Source: Deltaproteobacteria bacterium (GTDB lineage Bacteria; Myxococcota_A; Polyangia; Nannocystales; Nannocystaceae). From it: DNA of 32,338 nt. How positions within the stretch are numbered: position 1 is the first letter of the stretch; every line of letters begins with the position of its first letter. This document shows positions 17,716 to 28,713 of this stretch, one piece after another. Both the position numbers and the translations under genes were made by a program. The stretch spans positions 1 to 32,338 of the forward strand of contig RFGU01000126.1 of the NCBI GenBank assembly GCA_003696955.1, read 5' to 3'. The notes below the pieces were generated by a model. It did not search any database, was not told the origin of the DNA, and saw only the letters and a list, made by a program, of their open reading frames with translations.

Positions 17716-19112
17716 GCCGGCCGAGCACCAAGCCCAGGTCCGGGATGCGCGACTTCCTGCCGCGGGACATCGCCCGGCGTGAGTACGTGGTCTCGCTGGT
17801 GCGCCGGGTCTACGAGCGCTACGGCTTCGTGCCCCTCGAGACGCCGGCGGTGGAGAGCCTCGCGATCCTCTCCGGAAAGTACGGAGAGGATGAAAAACTC
17901 ATCTATCGGATCCTGCACCGGGGCGAGGCCCTGCGTCGCGTGCTCGACCGCGCCGAGAACGCCGCGGCCCTCGGTGCCGACGATCTGTCGGAGGAGGCGC
18001 TGCGCTACGACCTGACCGTGCCCCTCGCCCGCGTGGTGGCCCAGTACGGGGGCGTGTTGCCCAAGTACTTCAAGCGCTATCAGATCCAGCCGGTGTGGCG
18101 GGCCGATCGCCCGGGCAAGGGGCGCTTTCGCGAGTTCTACCAATGCGACGTCGATGCCATCGGATCGCGGGGCCGGATCCCGGAGGCCGAGGTCCTGTCG
18201 GCGGTCTCCGAGGCCCTCTCAGAGCTCCGCCTCGACGACCATGAGATTCGAATCAACCACCGTGGGCTCTTGCGGGCCGTGCTCGACGTTGCCGGCGTGC
18301 CCGAAGATCTGGGCACGTCGGCGCTGACGGCCCTCGACAAGCTCGACAAGATCGGCGTGGAGGGTGTGCGCACGGAGCTTCGGGAGCGCGGGATCGACGA
18401 CGGGGCGGCCGCGCGGCTGCTCGACCTGGTGGCGGCGGACGAGGACCGGGGCGATCCGAAGGCCCGCGTGCGGGCGCTCGCGGCTCGGCTCGGGGGCGTC
18501 GGGGAGGATGTCGCGGCCGAGCTTGCGGAACTCTTCGAAGTGCTCGATGTCACGCCGGCCGTGGGCCGCGTGCGTTTCGATCCGGCCCTCGCGCGGGGCC
18601 TGGGCTACTACACCGGGGCGATCTTCGAGGTTCGGCTCACGGATTTCGGTTCCTCGGTGGCCGGGGGTGGCCGCTACGACGGACTCATCGGCATGTTCGG
18701 CAAGCAGGCGGTGCCGGCCGTGGGGTGCTCCATCGGACTCGAGCGGATCCTCGTCGTGCTCGACGAGCGCGGGCTCTTCCCGCCCCTTCGCGTAGGTCCC
18801 GACGCGGTGGTCTGCTGGTTCGGCGTCCCCGCGGCCTGTGTGCTCTCGGTGGCGCGGACCCTGCGCGAAGGTGGCGCGCGCGTCGAGGTCTTCCCCGATG
18901 CGGCCAAGCTGGGCAAGCAGCTTGCCTATGCGGCCCAAGATGCCGTGGGAGCGCGCTTCGCGGTCATCGTGGGGCCCGACGAGGCGGCCGAGGGGATGGT
19001 GAGCGTCAAGGATCTCGAAAGCGGCGAGCAGGTGCGCGTCGCGACATCCGAGGCCGCCGCACTCGTCGCCCGCGGGCCGGGTGCCCTCGAAGCTCCGTCC
19101 AAGGCCACGTAA
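17712..19112 (+). CDS. hisS: histidine-tRNA ligase
   Basis: 466 residues, slightly longer than E. coli HisRS (424), starting at a GTG that overlaps the ileS stop by 4 nt. Class II motifs: SGMRDFLP at the start, RYDLTVPLARVVAQY, motif 2 region with FYQCDVDAIG, the His-binding ALARGLGYYTGAIFEV and GGGRYDGLIGMF, and motif 3 SIGLERILVVL. The C-terminal anticodon-binding domain follows (about 365-450). The protein ends in a short Ala/Pro-rich tail. The response regulator starts 10 nt downstream. Confidence 0.96.
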   Translation: MSRPSTKPRSGMRDFLPRDIARREYVVSLVRRVYERYGFVPLETPAVESLAILSGKYGEDEKLIYRILHRGEALRRVLDRAENAAALGADDLSEEALRYDLTVPLARVVAQYGGVLPKYFKRYQIQPVWRADRPGKGRFREFYQCDVDAIGSRGRIPEAEVLSAVSEALSELRLDDHEIRINHRGLLRAVLDVAGVPEDLGTSALTALDKLDKIGVEGVRTELRERGIDDGAAARLLDLVAADEDRGDPKARVRALAARLGGVGEDVAAELAELFEVLDVTPAVGRVRFDPALARGLGYYTGAIFEVRLTDFGSSVAGGGRYDGLIGMFGKQAVPAVGCSIGLERILVVLDERGLFPPLRVGPDAVVCWFGVPAACVLSVARTLREGGARVEVFPDAAKLGKQLAYAAQDAVGARFAVIVGPDEAAEGMVSVKDLESGEQVRVATSEAAALVARGPGALEAPSKAT

Positions 19113-19122
19113 GCTGCCGGGC

Positions 19123-20516
<1,394 letters not shown>

Positions 20517-20520
<4 letters not shown>

Positions 20521-21371
20521 GGCATGGCGCCCGCCTCGGCGTCTTGCTGTCGGTCGTCGTGGCCGTAGGGCCGGGGTGCGGCGAGGCGCCGTCCGGCCCG
20601 GCGCGACCGTCGCCCGCTCCGGACGACGGAACCGTGCAGTCCGTGCCGGCGGATGCTTCGGGATTCCTCGCGGAACTCCTGCCCTCGGTCGGGCACGACC
20701 TGCTGGTGGTCTACCGGCTCGAAGGTCCCGAGGGGATCTCCGGGAGTCTCGAGATCATGACCCGACCGGGGGGCTGGCGGCGGGAGAATTGGACGGTCCG
20801 GATCCCCGTGGAGGGGCAGGGGGAGGTCGTGCGCGAGGGAACGGTTCGGATCGGCCCGAACGGCGTGGTGGTGACACCGCCCGACGGCGGTGCACCCGCG
20901 GCGTATCGGCTCCCGTTCGGCGATTGGGCTCGAGCGTTCGCGGCCGCGCCCTACGAGCGAAGACGCCGCATCGTGGACGCGCTGCGCGCGTTTGCCGAGC
21001 AGGTCGCCGATGCCCGCCGGCAGCATCCGGGGATGCGGCGCACCGTCGCGGGCATCGACTGCCTCGCCCTGCGGGTGGCGGCCCAATCCCTGTGCATGTG
21101 GGAGGAAGCCGGTCTGCCCCTGCGGTACGAAGGACCGCTGCTTGCCGCCGAGGCGGTACGGGTCGATCGGGCTCCGGACCTGGCCGAAGGCGCCTTCGAC
21201 CTCCCGACGATCCCGCCTACGGCCGCGGCCGCCGAAGGCTTCGAGGATCTCGTCGCACGTCCCGTCGCCGAGGTTCTCGACGCCCTCGCCGAGGGCGATC
21301 CCGACGTGCTGTCGAGGGTGGCGGTGTCGGGGTTTCGGCCGCCAACCGGCCTCGTCGACGCCGGCGGATAG
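20517..21371 (+). CDS. putative lipoprotein, LolA/DUF4412-like
   Basis: 284 residues. CGGAG lies just before ATG 20517, which overlaps the regulator's stop (ATGA). The N-terminus is a signal peptide (ARLGVLLSVVVAV) ending in a PGC lipobox-like site at Cys21, followed by a Pro/Ala/Ser linker. The mature part has a half-barrel-like strand pattern (LLVVYRLEG, GSLEIMTRPGGW, WTVRIP) and a later stretch AGIDCLALRVAAQSLCMWEE then GLPLRYEG, which resembles DUF4412/LolA-type periplasmic lipoproteins. This is a resemblance, not a firm assignment. Translation is tied to the response regulator, suggesting joint expression of sensor-side and regulator-side functions, but no experiment can be inferred. Confidence 0.8.
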
Positions 21372-21612
21372 GCGCGCGCCGCCGACGGGGCCCGCGGACG
21401 AACCCGACCCGCCCCCAAACACCCGTAAGTCCGGCGAGGCGGCGTTTCGTTCGCCGCGACGAGCGAAGGATGCGATCCGTCGCACGCACCGGGGGCGGTG
21501 CGGCTTGTTGGACGACGATGGGAGAATAGACTTCGTGCGTCGTCGTCCCTGGTGCGGCGACGGGAACCGATGGAACGCTTCCGCAATCGATGAACCGAGA
21601 GGATATCCAGTC

Positions 21613-23067
21613 ATGAACGTCTTGGACACCGTAAGGAATGCCGTCATCCTCGTCTCGTGCGCGCCGGTCGCGGCGTGCCTGCCACCGGCCGACGACGGAC
21701 CGGGCATGGCGACGGACGGTACGTCGGGCACCGGGACCACGGGGGAACCCGGGGCGTGTCCGGCCCTGTTGGACGACCTTTCGGGTCTTCCGGAGACCGT
21801 GCACGGCGCTCCCGTCGAAGAGGTCGACCAGGACACGGTGTGGGCCGCGGCCGACAGCCCCCACGTGGTGGACGGGGTCGTTCGGGTGCGGGCCGGGGCG
21901 ACCTTGACCGTCGAGCCCTGTGCGGTGGTCCTGATGGGCGAGGGGGCGCAGATCGCCGTGGAGGAGGGCACCCTCGCCGCGCAGGGGACGGCCGATGCGC
22001 CGATCCTCTTCGACCGGCGGGACGGCGGGCGCTGGGGCTACCTCCTGGCGGAGGAGGCCGGCGTCGTGCGTCTGGCCCATGCCACCTTGCGGGGCGGGGG
22101 TTCCGACTCCGTGACCTACGACGGTGCGACCGTGGTGGGCGACGGTCCGACGGGGGGCCCGTACGTGGAGAACGTCTTCGTGCAGAACGTGACGGTGGAG
22201 GACTCGGCAGGCTACGGGATCTTCATGCGCCGGTACGCCGCCTTCGCACCGGGCTCGGAGAATCTCACGATCCGCGGGGCGGGGGCCGACCTGGTCCAAC
22301 AGGCACCGCGACCCCTGCGGATCGACGTGATGGCCGCGGGAACGATCCCCACCGGGACGTACACGGGGAATGCGGCCGACGAGATCGAACTCGATCCGGA
22401 GTTGGAGGTGGTGCAGGATACGACGATCCCGAATCGGGGCGTGCCCTACCTGGTGGGCGGCGGCGGCGGGATCACCGTCGCACGGCAGGTGGACGATCCC
22501 GGCCCCGTTCCGGTCCTCACCATCGAGCCGGGCGTGACCTTGCGCTTTCCGAACGTGCCCAACAGTTCGGCGCTGACCGTAGGCGACGACGCCAACCCGC
22601 CCCGTCCCGGGTCGCTCGTGGCGATGGGAACGGCGGAGGCCCCCATCGTCTTCACCTCCGCGGAGCCCGAGCCCGCACCCGGGGACTGGATCGGGATCAT
22701 GCTCCCCGCAGGAGCCGGAACACCCGATTCCGAGGTGCGCCTCGACCACGTGGAGATCGCCTACGCCGGGGCGGAGAACGGCGTCGGGGGATACGCATGC
22801 CATTCCGAGGACCCGTCCGGCAACGTGCTCGACGAGGTGGGGGCGGTGACGATCTTCGGCTGGGCGCCGGCTGCCTCGTTCCTTACGAACTCGACCATCG
22901 AGCAGAGCGCAGGCTGGGGGGTCTTTCGCGGCTGGTCCCTCGACGAGGGGCCGGACGTGGACTTCACGCCCACGAACACCTTCTCGAACCTGGCCTACTG
23001 CGAGCAGAACCGCATCTGGGACATGTGCCCCAATCCCGACGTCTACGACTGCGTCGGGACGATCTGA
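21613..23067 (+). CDS. secreted lipoprotein with parallel beta-helix repeats
   Basis: 484 residues from ATG 21613, with GAGAGGA 6-8 nt upstream. Signal peptide ends in the lipobox PVAAC (Cys22), followed by a Gly/Thr/Ser linker (DGTSGTGTTGEPGACP) typical of myxobacterial lipoproteins. Repeats of the type AxGTxxAPIxF...W (GTADAPILFDRRDGGRWGY and GTAEAPIVFTSAEPEPAPGDW) alternate with strand-rich stretches, the pattern of right-handed parallel beta-helix surface proteins. No catalytic motif of pectate lyases is evident. The C-terminus holds several Cys (YACHSEDP, LAYCEQNRIWDMCPNPDVYDC). It lies 241 nt after the upstream lipoprotein; TTGTTG-N16-TAGACT before it is a weak promoter candidate. Confidence 0.85.
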   Translation: MNVLDTVRNAVILVSCAPVAACLPPADDGPGMATDGTSGTGTTGEPGACPALLDDLSGLPETVHGAPVEEVDQDTVWAAADSPHVVDGVVRVRAGATLTVEPCAVVLMGEGAQIAVEEGTLAAQGTADAPILFDRRDGGRWGYLLAEEAGVVRLAHATLRGGGSDSVTYDGATVVGDGPTGGPYVENVFVQNVTVEDSAGYGIFMRRYAAFAPGSENLTIRGAGADLVQQAPRPLRIDVMAAGTIPTGTYTGNAADEIELDPELEVVQDTTIPNRGVPYLVGGGGGITVARQVDDPGPVPVLTIEPGVTLRFPNVPNSSALTVGDDANPPRPGSLVAMGTAEAPIVFTSAEPEPAPGDWIGIMLPAGAGTPDSEVRLDHVEIAYAGAENGVGGYACHSEDPSGNVLDEVGAVTIFGWAPAASFLTNSTIEQSAGWGVFRGWSLDEGPDVDFTPTNTFSNLAYCEQNRIWDMCPNPDVYDCVGTI

Positions 23068-23088
23068 GTGCGGCCGTGGCGGTGACCT

Positions 23089-23107
23089 GCGCGCTTCGGG
23101 AGCGCGC
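23089..23107 (+). terminator. stable hairpin after the beta-helix lipoprotein
   Basis: GCGCGCT (23089-23095), loop TCGGG, and AGCGCGC (23101-23107) form a perfect 7-bp stem with a UUCG-like turn, 21 nt after the stop. No T-run follows. It is a reasonable end of this transcript before the methyltransferase gene. Confidence 0.45.
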
Positions 23108-23221
23108 CGGGTGCGGGGGCTGCCTCGAAGGGCCCAGCTTCGCTCCCGCGTCGCGGCCTCCGGCGCGCCGTTGCATTTCATCGTGGCCGCCGGTGGCACC
23201 TGAGCGTAGGATCGGGCCCCC

Positions 23222-23743
23222 ATGGTCGGCCGGACCGAGACGTGGATCGTACGCCGCATCGACACGCCCTTGGTCGGGCTCGCGCTGGCATGGGACGAGG
23301 CCGGACGCCTCGTGCGGATCGTGCTCGGGGGCGACCTCGCCCGCATCGCCGCCTTCGCCGAGCGTCACGGGGCGCGGGTGCGGTCGGGCGAGGGGGTCGT
23401 CGAGCACGTCGAACGGATCTCGCGCTACCTCGAAGGCACCCCCGATCCCCTCGACCTTCCGGTCCGACTCTTCGGGACGGCCTTCCAGCAGGCGGCGTGG
23501 CGTGCCCTCGGACGGATCCCCTACGGACATACATGGACGTACGGGCGCCAGGCGGCGGAGATCGGCCGTCCCACCGCGGTGCGGGCCGTGGGCGCAGCCA
23601 ACGCTGCCAACCCCCTCCCCCTCGTCCTACCGTGCCACCGCGTCGTGGCTGCAGGGGGCAGACTCGGCGGATTCGCCGCCGGGACCGACCTCAAGGCACG
23701 GCTGCTCGCCCTCGAGGGGGTCGGTCGTCCGTCTCCAGGGTAG
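23222..23743 (+). CDS. ogt: methylated-DNA--protein-cysteine methyltransferase
   Basis: 173 residues, the normal length for Ogt/MGMT. The enzyme transfers the alkyl group from O6-alkylguanine to its own Cys and is consumed. The active-site motif LPCHRVV is present with Cys138. Also visible: FGTAFQQAAWRALGRIPYG, then TYGRQAAEIGRPTAVRAVG, AANPLP and GGFAAG, giving the helix-turn-helix and active-site loop. It has no N-terminal Ada domain, so it is a stand-alone repair protein. No strong RBS precedes ATG 23222. Confidence 0.96.
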   Translation: MVGRTETWIVRRIDTPLVGLALAWDEAGRLVRIVLGGDLARIAAFAERHGARVRSGEGVVEHVERISRYLEGTPDPLDLPVRLFGTAFQQAAWRALGRIPYGHTWTYGRQAAEIGRPTAVRAVGAANAANPLPLVLPCHRVVAAGGRLGGFAAGTDLKARLLALEGVGRPSPG

Positions 23744-23885
23744 GCGGTTCCGTTCGGGACGCGGCACGTTGGGAGGTCACGAGGGTCCGTCGCCCGTCTG
23801 GTCGAAGCGGTAGCCGGCGCCACCCAAGGGCCGAGGCGGCCCGACGATCGACCCGGACGTGAGGGCTCCATCATCGTGGTGAACG

Positions 23886-24818
23886 ATGTTCCGAACCGTG
23901 GTCGTCCCCTCTCACATCGCCTTCGTGGCGTTGGTGTCGCGGGGCGCGTAGGGCTCCCAGATGCCCGACGCGACGGGATTCACCCATGCGGGCGGCGGCG
24001 GTACGGCGAGCGGCACGGGAGGAACGGGCACCGGCTCGACAGCCCCGACCGGGGGGGGAAGCGTGTCGACGGCGGCGACGCGTTCGACCGCGATGGGCAG
24101 GGGTTCGACCACGGCGGGCACGGGATCGACCACCGGGCCGGCGCGTGCCGGTCCCACGTTTTCGGTGGACGCCGCGGGGCTTGGTCGTCGGAGGTCGCGG
24201 TAGCGCCGGATCGCGGGATCGCGACGGGATGGACCGTGGGCGGGCGCCTCTTCGCCTTCGTCCACCGAATTTCGGGAACCGACGACCTCTTGCCTTACGA
24301 ACCGGGTGTGTACCCGTCCCTGCACGCCGGCAGCCAAGTTTCCGTTGACCCTTGGCATGGGTGAGCCCCACGTGGTGGTGAACGCCGCGGCCTCGTCCGG
24401 AAGCCAAGGGCTTGCGGCCGGGGTGTACCTCGGCGCCAATCCCGTCGACCTCGAGGGGTTCGTCGTCGCCATGTCTCCCCTCTCGGGCGCCGTCTCGGCG
24501 AAGTGGACGGTCGATCCCACCGCGCAGGGGGACGGCTGGATCGCCCTGGCCGAGGGGAGCAACCGGTTGTTCCTCGCCGGCGGCAAGGACCGGGACGGCG
24601 TCTCGAACGAGTGCCTCGGCGCGTCGGCGTGGATGGTCGCCGTGCCGCTTCCCCTGATCAACGATCCGATGCCGGTGTGGGCGTACGAGCCGGCGGGTGT
24701 CGAGGCTGGCACGGGGGTCGCCGTGGACGAGGTCGACGGAGTGGTCTATTTCGTGGGGAACGCGAACGGGAAGGGCGTGCCGATGGCATGCACCATCGAC
24801 GGCGTCTGCCCGGACTGA
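23886..24818 (+). pseudogene. broken lipoprotein/beta-propeller gene
   Basis: An ATG at 23886 opens a signal-like stretch (MFRTVVVPSHIAFVALVSRG) that meets TAG at 23949-23951. The same frame then resumes with a Gly/Thr/Ser linker (GTASGTGGTGTGSTAPTGGG) typical of local lipoproteins. Around 24170 the propeller-like coding moves to another frame (EVAVAPDRGIATGWTVGG). At the GGG run 24359-24361 one extra G would explain a shift back, joining SVDPWHG to EPHVVVNAAAS. The last part (24357-24818) is clean, high-GC3 coding: FVVAMSPLSGAVSAKW and VDEVDGVVYFVGNANGKG, ending CPD-stop. I read this as one gene with a nonsense and at least two frameshift lesions. The alternative is a short intact gene from ATG 24357. 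The lesions need read-level confirmation. Confidence 0.5.
23912..24358 (-). CDS. possible Pro/Val-rich small protein antisense to the broken gene
   Basis: A 148-residue minus-strand frame from ATG 24358 ends with a Pro/Val/Ala-rich run (VDPVPAVVEPLPIAVERV and PVPVPPVPLAVPPPPAW) and a natural-looking tail. Third-position GC is high at the 3' half but ordinary at the 5' half, and the start has no clear S/D site. In this GC-rich DNA the complement of a Gly/Thr-rich linker gives Pro/Val-rich text automatically, so it is probably a shadow of the pseudogene linker. Confidence 0.15.
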   Translation of the reverse strand: MPRVNGNLAAGVQGRVHTRFVRQEVVGSRNSVDEGEEAPAHGPSRRDPAIRRYRDLRRPSPAASTENVGPARAGPVVDPVPAVVEPLPIAVERVAAVDTLPPPVGAVEPVPVPPVPLAVPPPPAWVNPVASGIWEPYAPRDTNATKAM

Positions 24819-24986
24819 GGGGGCGGCCCCCGCGGGACCCATGGGGGGCGCGCCGTCGGAAGGACGGAGGGACGAGCGAGCGGCAGCGCGGGCCGACCGC
24901 CGATGCGCCGTCCCGATGCACGGGCACGCGCCGGCGACGCCATCGGGGATCTTGCACGGTGCGGCCGTGGGTGACACCGTGGCGCG

Positions 24987-26933
24987 GTGCGTACGAAGCT
25001 CCCCATGGCGTGCTACGCCTGGCTCGCGGTGGCTGCCGTCGCGTGCGGCGCCGACGAAGCCGCCGACCTCCAACCCCTCGAGATCCCGCCCGGCTGCAAT
25101 CCCATCGCGGCGGACGCCGACTGCTTGCTGCCGTGGCCTTCGGACGTGTTTCGGGTCGCCGACGACACCCTTCCTTCGGGCGGACGTGTGGTCCATCCCG
25201 ACCGGGCCCTGCCCGAGGCGGTCGACGGCCGCCCCATCGACCTCTACGGGGTGCACCCGGCCGACGGCTTTTCGTTTGCGCCCACGATCCTCGCCATCTT
25301 TCCCGAAGGCCTCGACGATGCCGAACTCCCGCGGGCCGGGACGGATCTTACGCGCACCCTCGGCCCGGACTCGCCCACCCAGATCCTCGAGGCGGCGACG
25401 GGCCGCCGGATCCTGCACCTTGCGGAACTCGACCCTCGGGCCGGATCCGACGCCCGCCGCGCGCTGATCCTCCGGCCCCTCGAACGGCTCGAACCGGGCC
25501 AGCGGTACGTGGTCGCCCTGCAACGACTTGCCTACGCTGGTGAGCCGGTCGCGCCGCCCGAGGGGTTCCGTCGCATTCGCGATGGGCGGACCGAGCAGGA
25601 TCCGCAACTCGACGACCTCGCGGAGCACTACGAGGACGAGATCTTTCCGGTGATCGAGGCCGCCGGGATCGGCCGGGGCGACCTTCAGCTCGCATGGGAC
25701 TTTTCGGTGCGCAGCGAGGCGAACGCCATGGCCGACATGGAGGCGGTGCGCGAGGCGACGTTGGCGTACCTGGTCGAAGCTCCACCCGAGGTCACGATCA
25801 CTGCGGCGAACGCCGGCACCGATCCGAGGATCGCGCGCATCGTCGAGGGCACGGTTCGCGTGCCCCTCTTCGTCGAGTCCGACCTTCCCGGGGCCACCTT
25901 CGTGCGGGGCGCGGACGGTCGGCCCGAGGTGGGGGGTACCGCACAGGTGCCCTTCACGATCGTCGTCCCCCAACGCGCCGTGGACGACGGCCTGCCCGCG
26001 CCCGTCGCCCAGTTCGGCCACGGGTTCTTCGGCACGCGCAACGAGATCGTGGGCGACAGCCGAATCGCCCTGGCCGACGCCACGGGCCTCGTGCTCGCTG
26101 CCGTGGACTGGTGGGGGCTGTCGGATCCGGATCAGGCGTTCATCGTGGCCGACCTCATGGCCGATCCCAGCCGCGTGCTCGACTTCGTGGACCGCTTGCA
26201 CCAGGCCATGGCGAACCAGATGGTGTTCGCGCGGGCGCTTGCCGAGGTCCTGCCGGCGCAGCCGGAGCTGGCGATCGCCGGGGCCCCGGCCCTCGACGGC
26301 ACGCAGGTGGGCTTCCTCGGGATCAGCCTCGGACACATCCTAGGTGGGACGTACGTGGCCCAGAGCCCCGACATCGACCGGGCGGCCCTCATCGTCGGCG
26401 GCGGTCCGTTCGGACTCGTCATGACGCGGTCGTATCCCTTCCGCGCCTTCCTCGACTACATCGACGAGGCCGTGCCCGACGAACTCGACCAGCAGGTGTT
26501 CTTGGCCATGCTCTCGGCCGGGCTCGACCGCGTGGATCCCATCACCTACGCCCCCCACGTGGTGGCCGATCCCTTCGACGGGATGCCGGCGTCTCGGCAG
26601 GTGCTCGTGCAGGCGGGACTCGGCGACACGTCGGTGCCGCCCCTTGCCGCCGAGGCCCACGCTCGGGCCCTCGGCATCGGGCTGCTCGACCCGCCGGTGC
26701 GGGACGTGCCGGGGCTCGAACGGGTCACGGCGCCCGCCGCCTCGGCCCTGGTCGAACAGGATCTCGGCGTACCGCCGCCCTACGCCGAGGAGACCGCCAC
26801 TCCGGCCGAGACGCCCACGACGGTCCACGGCGACGTGCCCAAGAGCCCGCCCATGATGGAGCAGGTCCGCAGGTTCCTCCGTGCAGGTGGGGAGGTCGAA
26901 GCGACCTGCGACGGCCCCTGCGACCCCGACTGA
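24987..26933 (+). CDS. lipoprotein with alpha/beta-hydrolase features
   Basis: 648 residues from GTG 24987; this start gives a proper basic N-terminus (MRTKLP) before the hydrophobic core AWLAVAAVA and Cys20, so the later ATG 25005 is less likely. After the lipobox, a Cys-linked segment (GCNPIAADADC) and a long beta-rich N-terminal region lead to a hydrolase-like half: QFGHGFFG (His345 region, possible oxyanion strand), the nucleophile elbow GISLG (Ser447), and an acid-containing GLGDTSVPPLAAEAHA. A catalytic His near the C-terminus is plausible (TTVHGD) but not certain. I infer a secreted, outer-membrane-anchored esterase or lipase-like enzyme; substrate unknown. The 168-nt gap before it holds nothing recognisable. 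Confidence 0.85.
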   Translation: MRTKLPMACYAWLAVAAVACGADEAADLQPLEIPPGCNPIAADADCLLPWPSDVFRVADDTLPSGGRVVHPDRALPEAVDGRPIDLYGVHPADGFSFAPTILAIFPEGLDDAELPRAGTDLTRTLGPDSPTQILEAATGRRILHLAELDPRAGSDARRALILRPLERLEPGQRYVVALQRLAYAGEPVAPPEGFRRIRDGRTEQDPQLDDLAEHYEDEIFPVIEAAGIGRGDLQLAWDFSVRSEANAMADMEAVREATLAYLVEAPPEVTITAANAGTDPRIARIVEGTVRVPLFVESDLPGATFVRGADGRPEVGGTAQVPFTIVVPQRAVDDGLPAPVAQFGHGFFGTRNEIVGDSRIALADATGLVLAAVDWWGLSDPDQAFIVADLMADPSRVLDFVDRLHQAMANQMVFARALAEVLPAQPELAIAGAPALDGTQVGFLGISLGHILGGTYVAQSPDIDRAALIVGGGPFGLVMTRSYPFRAFLDYIDEAVPDELDQQVFLAMLSAGLDRVDPITYAPHVVADPFDGMPASRQVLVQAGLGDTSVPPLAAEAHARALGIGLLDPPVRDVPGLERVTAPAASALVEQDLGVPPPYAEETATPAETPTTVHGDVPKSPPMMEQVRRFLRAGGEVEATCDGPCDPD

Positions 26934-27005
26934 CGCGGCCTTCGGCGTCGAGCGACCGCGGGGGCGCCCCGTCGTCGGGCGGCCGCCACGGCATGGACGG
27001 GTTGC

Positions 27006-28649
27006 TCAGGGGGCCGAGCCGACGGGCGCGACGATGGAAGCCTGCACCCGCCGGGGCAGCGCCGGCAGCCGCGCCGAAAGCTGCAGGGTACGCTCGGTTC
27101 GGCGCAATTGCAGGGACAAGGGGGCGCCGATCCGCGGGACCGAAACGAGGGCGAGGGGATCGAGCCGGTCGCCGGCCGTGGCGACCGCCTCACGAACGGC
27201 CGTTGGATCGAGTCGGCTCTTCATCGCGAGGACCTGGTAGGGGTCCACCTTCGTGTGGTCGTCACCGCTCGGCAGGTCGGCGAGCAGGGCCTCGAGCGCC
27301 GGGACCGGTTCGGGGCCCACCACCACGATGCCGGCGCCGGCGCTTGCGGGAAACGCGATGGCGATCCGGGCGTCGGCTCCGGCGAGCAAACCGTGGACGG
27401 CGGGCTCGACGAAGGCACGCGCCCCTTGGATGACGACCTCGTGCATCGCCGTCTGGCCGACCCGCCCGATCCGCTTGCGTAGCCGGATGGCGGGTACGTC
27501 GAGGCCGAGGGTGCGCAAGAGGCTCACGTTGTCGGCCAGTCCGGCAACCATGTGGAGCACGGCGCGCTCGCTGCGGGCGGGATCGTCCGTGCCGAAGCCG
27601 GCCAGGAGGTGGGGCGCGGGATCGGCGGCGCCCACGAAGACCTCCCCGTTCCAGGTGCGCAACGTGGCGTTGATCCTGCGTACCATGTCCATGGCGGTGC
27701 CCCGCACGAGGAAGTTCATCTCCGAGGCCTGGGCCGTGAGCGAGGCAGCGATCTCGCCGACCGCGTCCGCCGCATGTCGGTAGGCGCCGGTGGCCCCGAA
27801 GGCGATCGACTCGGCAGGCAGCAGGGCGGCGATTCCGCGACCCGGTACGAGGGCGTCGAGGGCTTCGAGCAGCCCCGGATCGACCCCGTCGAGTTGCAGG
27901 TCGGCGGCACCCGTCGACGGATCCGCCGTGATGGTCACGCGCTCGGCCAAGGGGCGGGCGCCCTCGGGCAGCCGGACGATCTCCCCGACCGTTCGATCCC
28001 ACGTGGCGAAGGTGGGGACCGTTCCGTAGGCCTCGGCCAGGTGCGGCGCCGTGGCGAGCCCCCGGAGGGTCCGCGCGAAGACCAGGGCCGGCGGTCCCCG
28101 CCGGTCGAGCCAGACGAGGTCGGGGGCGGCGAGGATCTCCCCTTCCGCATCCGGCGGCAGGTCGAGGGTGCGGGCGCCGAACTGCCCCACGGCGGGCATC
28201 TTCGCCAAGCGCGCCGCCACCTCCTCGACGGCGTCCTTGCGTACCGGCACGCGGAACACGAGTTCCCCCTCGACGTAGGCGGCGCCGAACGGCTGGTCGA
28301 CGTCGACGTGGGGGGCCAGGGCCTCGGCCAGGGCGCTGCGGCCCACGGGGGCGAGGAGGAGGGCGCCCACCTCGGCGTCGGCGGGGGAGATCCCGAGCCA
28401 GGGCGCCAGGAGATCCCGGATCGTCGCCGGGGATGCCGCGTAGAGGGCGAAGCGCGGTTGCGTAGGAAGCGCGTATGGCTTCGGCAAGGAGGGCGCACGA
28501 CGCGCGGGGGCTGCCGTCGGCGCATGGGATCGCGCCGTGGCCGGGCCGGCCGCGTCCGTCCTGCACCCCGTCGCGACGGGTGGCAGGACCAGCACGACGG
28601 CGAAGACGGTGCGCCGGACCCATGGCCACCGTTGGAGGGCAGAGTGCAC
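27006..28649 (-). CDS. large lipoprotein of unknown function
   Basis: 547 residues from a GTG at 28649. The signal peptide (TVFAVVLVLPPVATGC, Cys29) ends in the same ATGC lipobox variant as the lipoprotein at 12966-14216. The mature part has an Ala/Pro linker and then many alternating helix/strand segments rich in Ala, Val and Leu, with stretches such as GIAALLPAESIAFGATGAY and GFGTDDPARSERAVLHMVAGL. The general look is like periplasmic DUF3352-type proteins, but I cannot claim the family. No catalytic motif is visible. It is convergent with the hydrolase-like lipoprotein, with 72 nt between the stops. Confidence 0.85.
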   Translation of the reverse strand: MHSALQRWPWVRRTVFAVVLVLPPVATGCRTDAAGPATARSHAPTAAPARRAPSLPKPYALPTQPRFALYAASPATIRDLLAPWLGISPADAEVGALLLAPVGRSALAEALAPHVDVDQPFGAAYVEGELVFRVPVRKDAVEEVAARLAKMPAVGQFGARTLDLPPDAEGEILAAPDLVWLDRRGPPALVFARTLRGLATAPHLAEAYGTVPTFATWDRTVGEIVRLPEGARPLAERVTITADPSTGAADLQLDGVDPGLLEALDALVPGRGIAALLPAESIAFGATGAYRHAADAVGEIAASLTAQASEMNFLVRGTAMDMVRRINATLRTWNGEVFVGAADPAPHLLAGFGTDDPARSERAVLHMVAGLADNVSLLRTLGLDVPAIRLRKRIGRVGQTAMHEVVIQGARAFVEPAVHGLLAGADARIAIAFPASAGAGIVVVGPEPVPALEALLADLPSGDDHTKVDPYQVLAMKSRLDPTAVREAVATAGDRLDPLALVSVPRIGAPLSLQLRRTERTLQLSARLPALPRRVQASIVAPVGSAP

Positions 28650-28713
28650 GTCCGGACGCTAGCACCGGCGGGCGGCGGGGGCGAGATCGGGCTCGCCCCC
28701 GGGCGCCGCGCTG

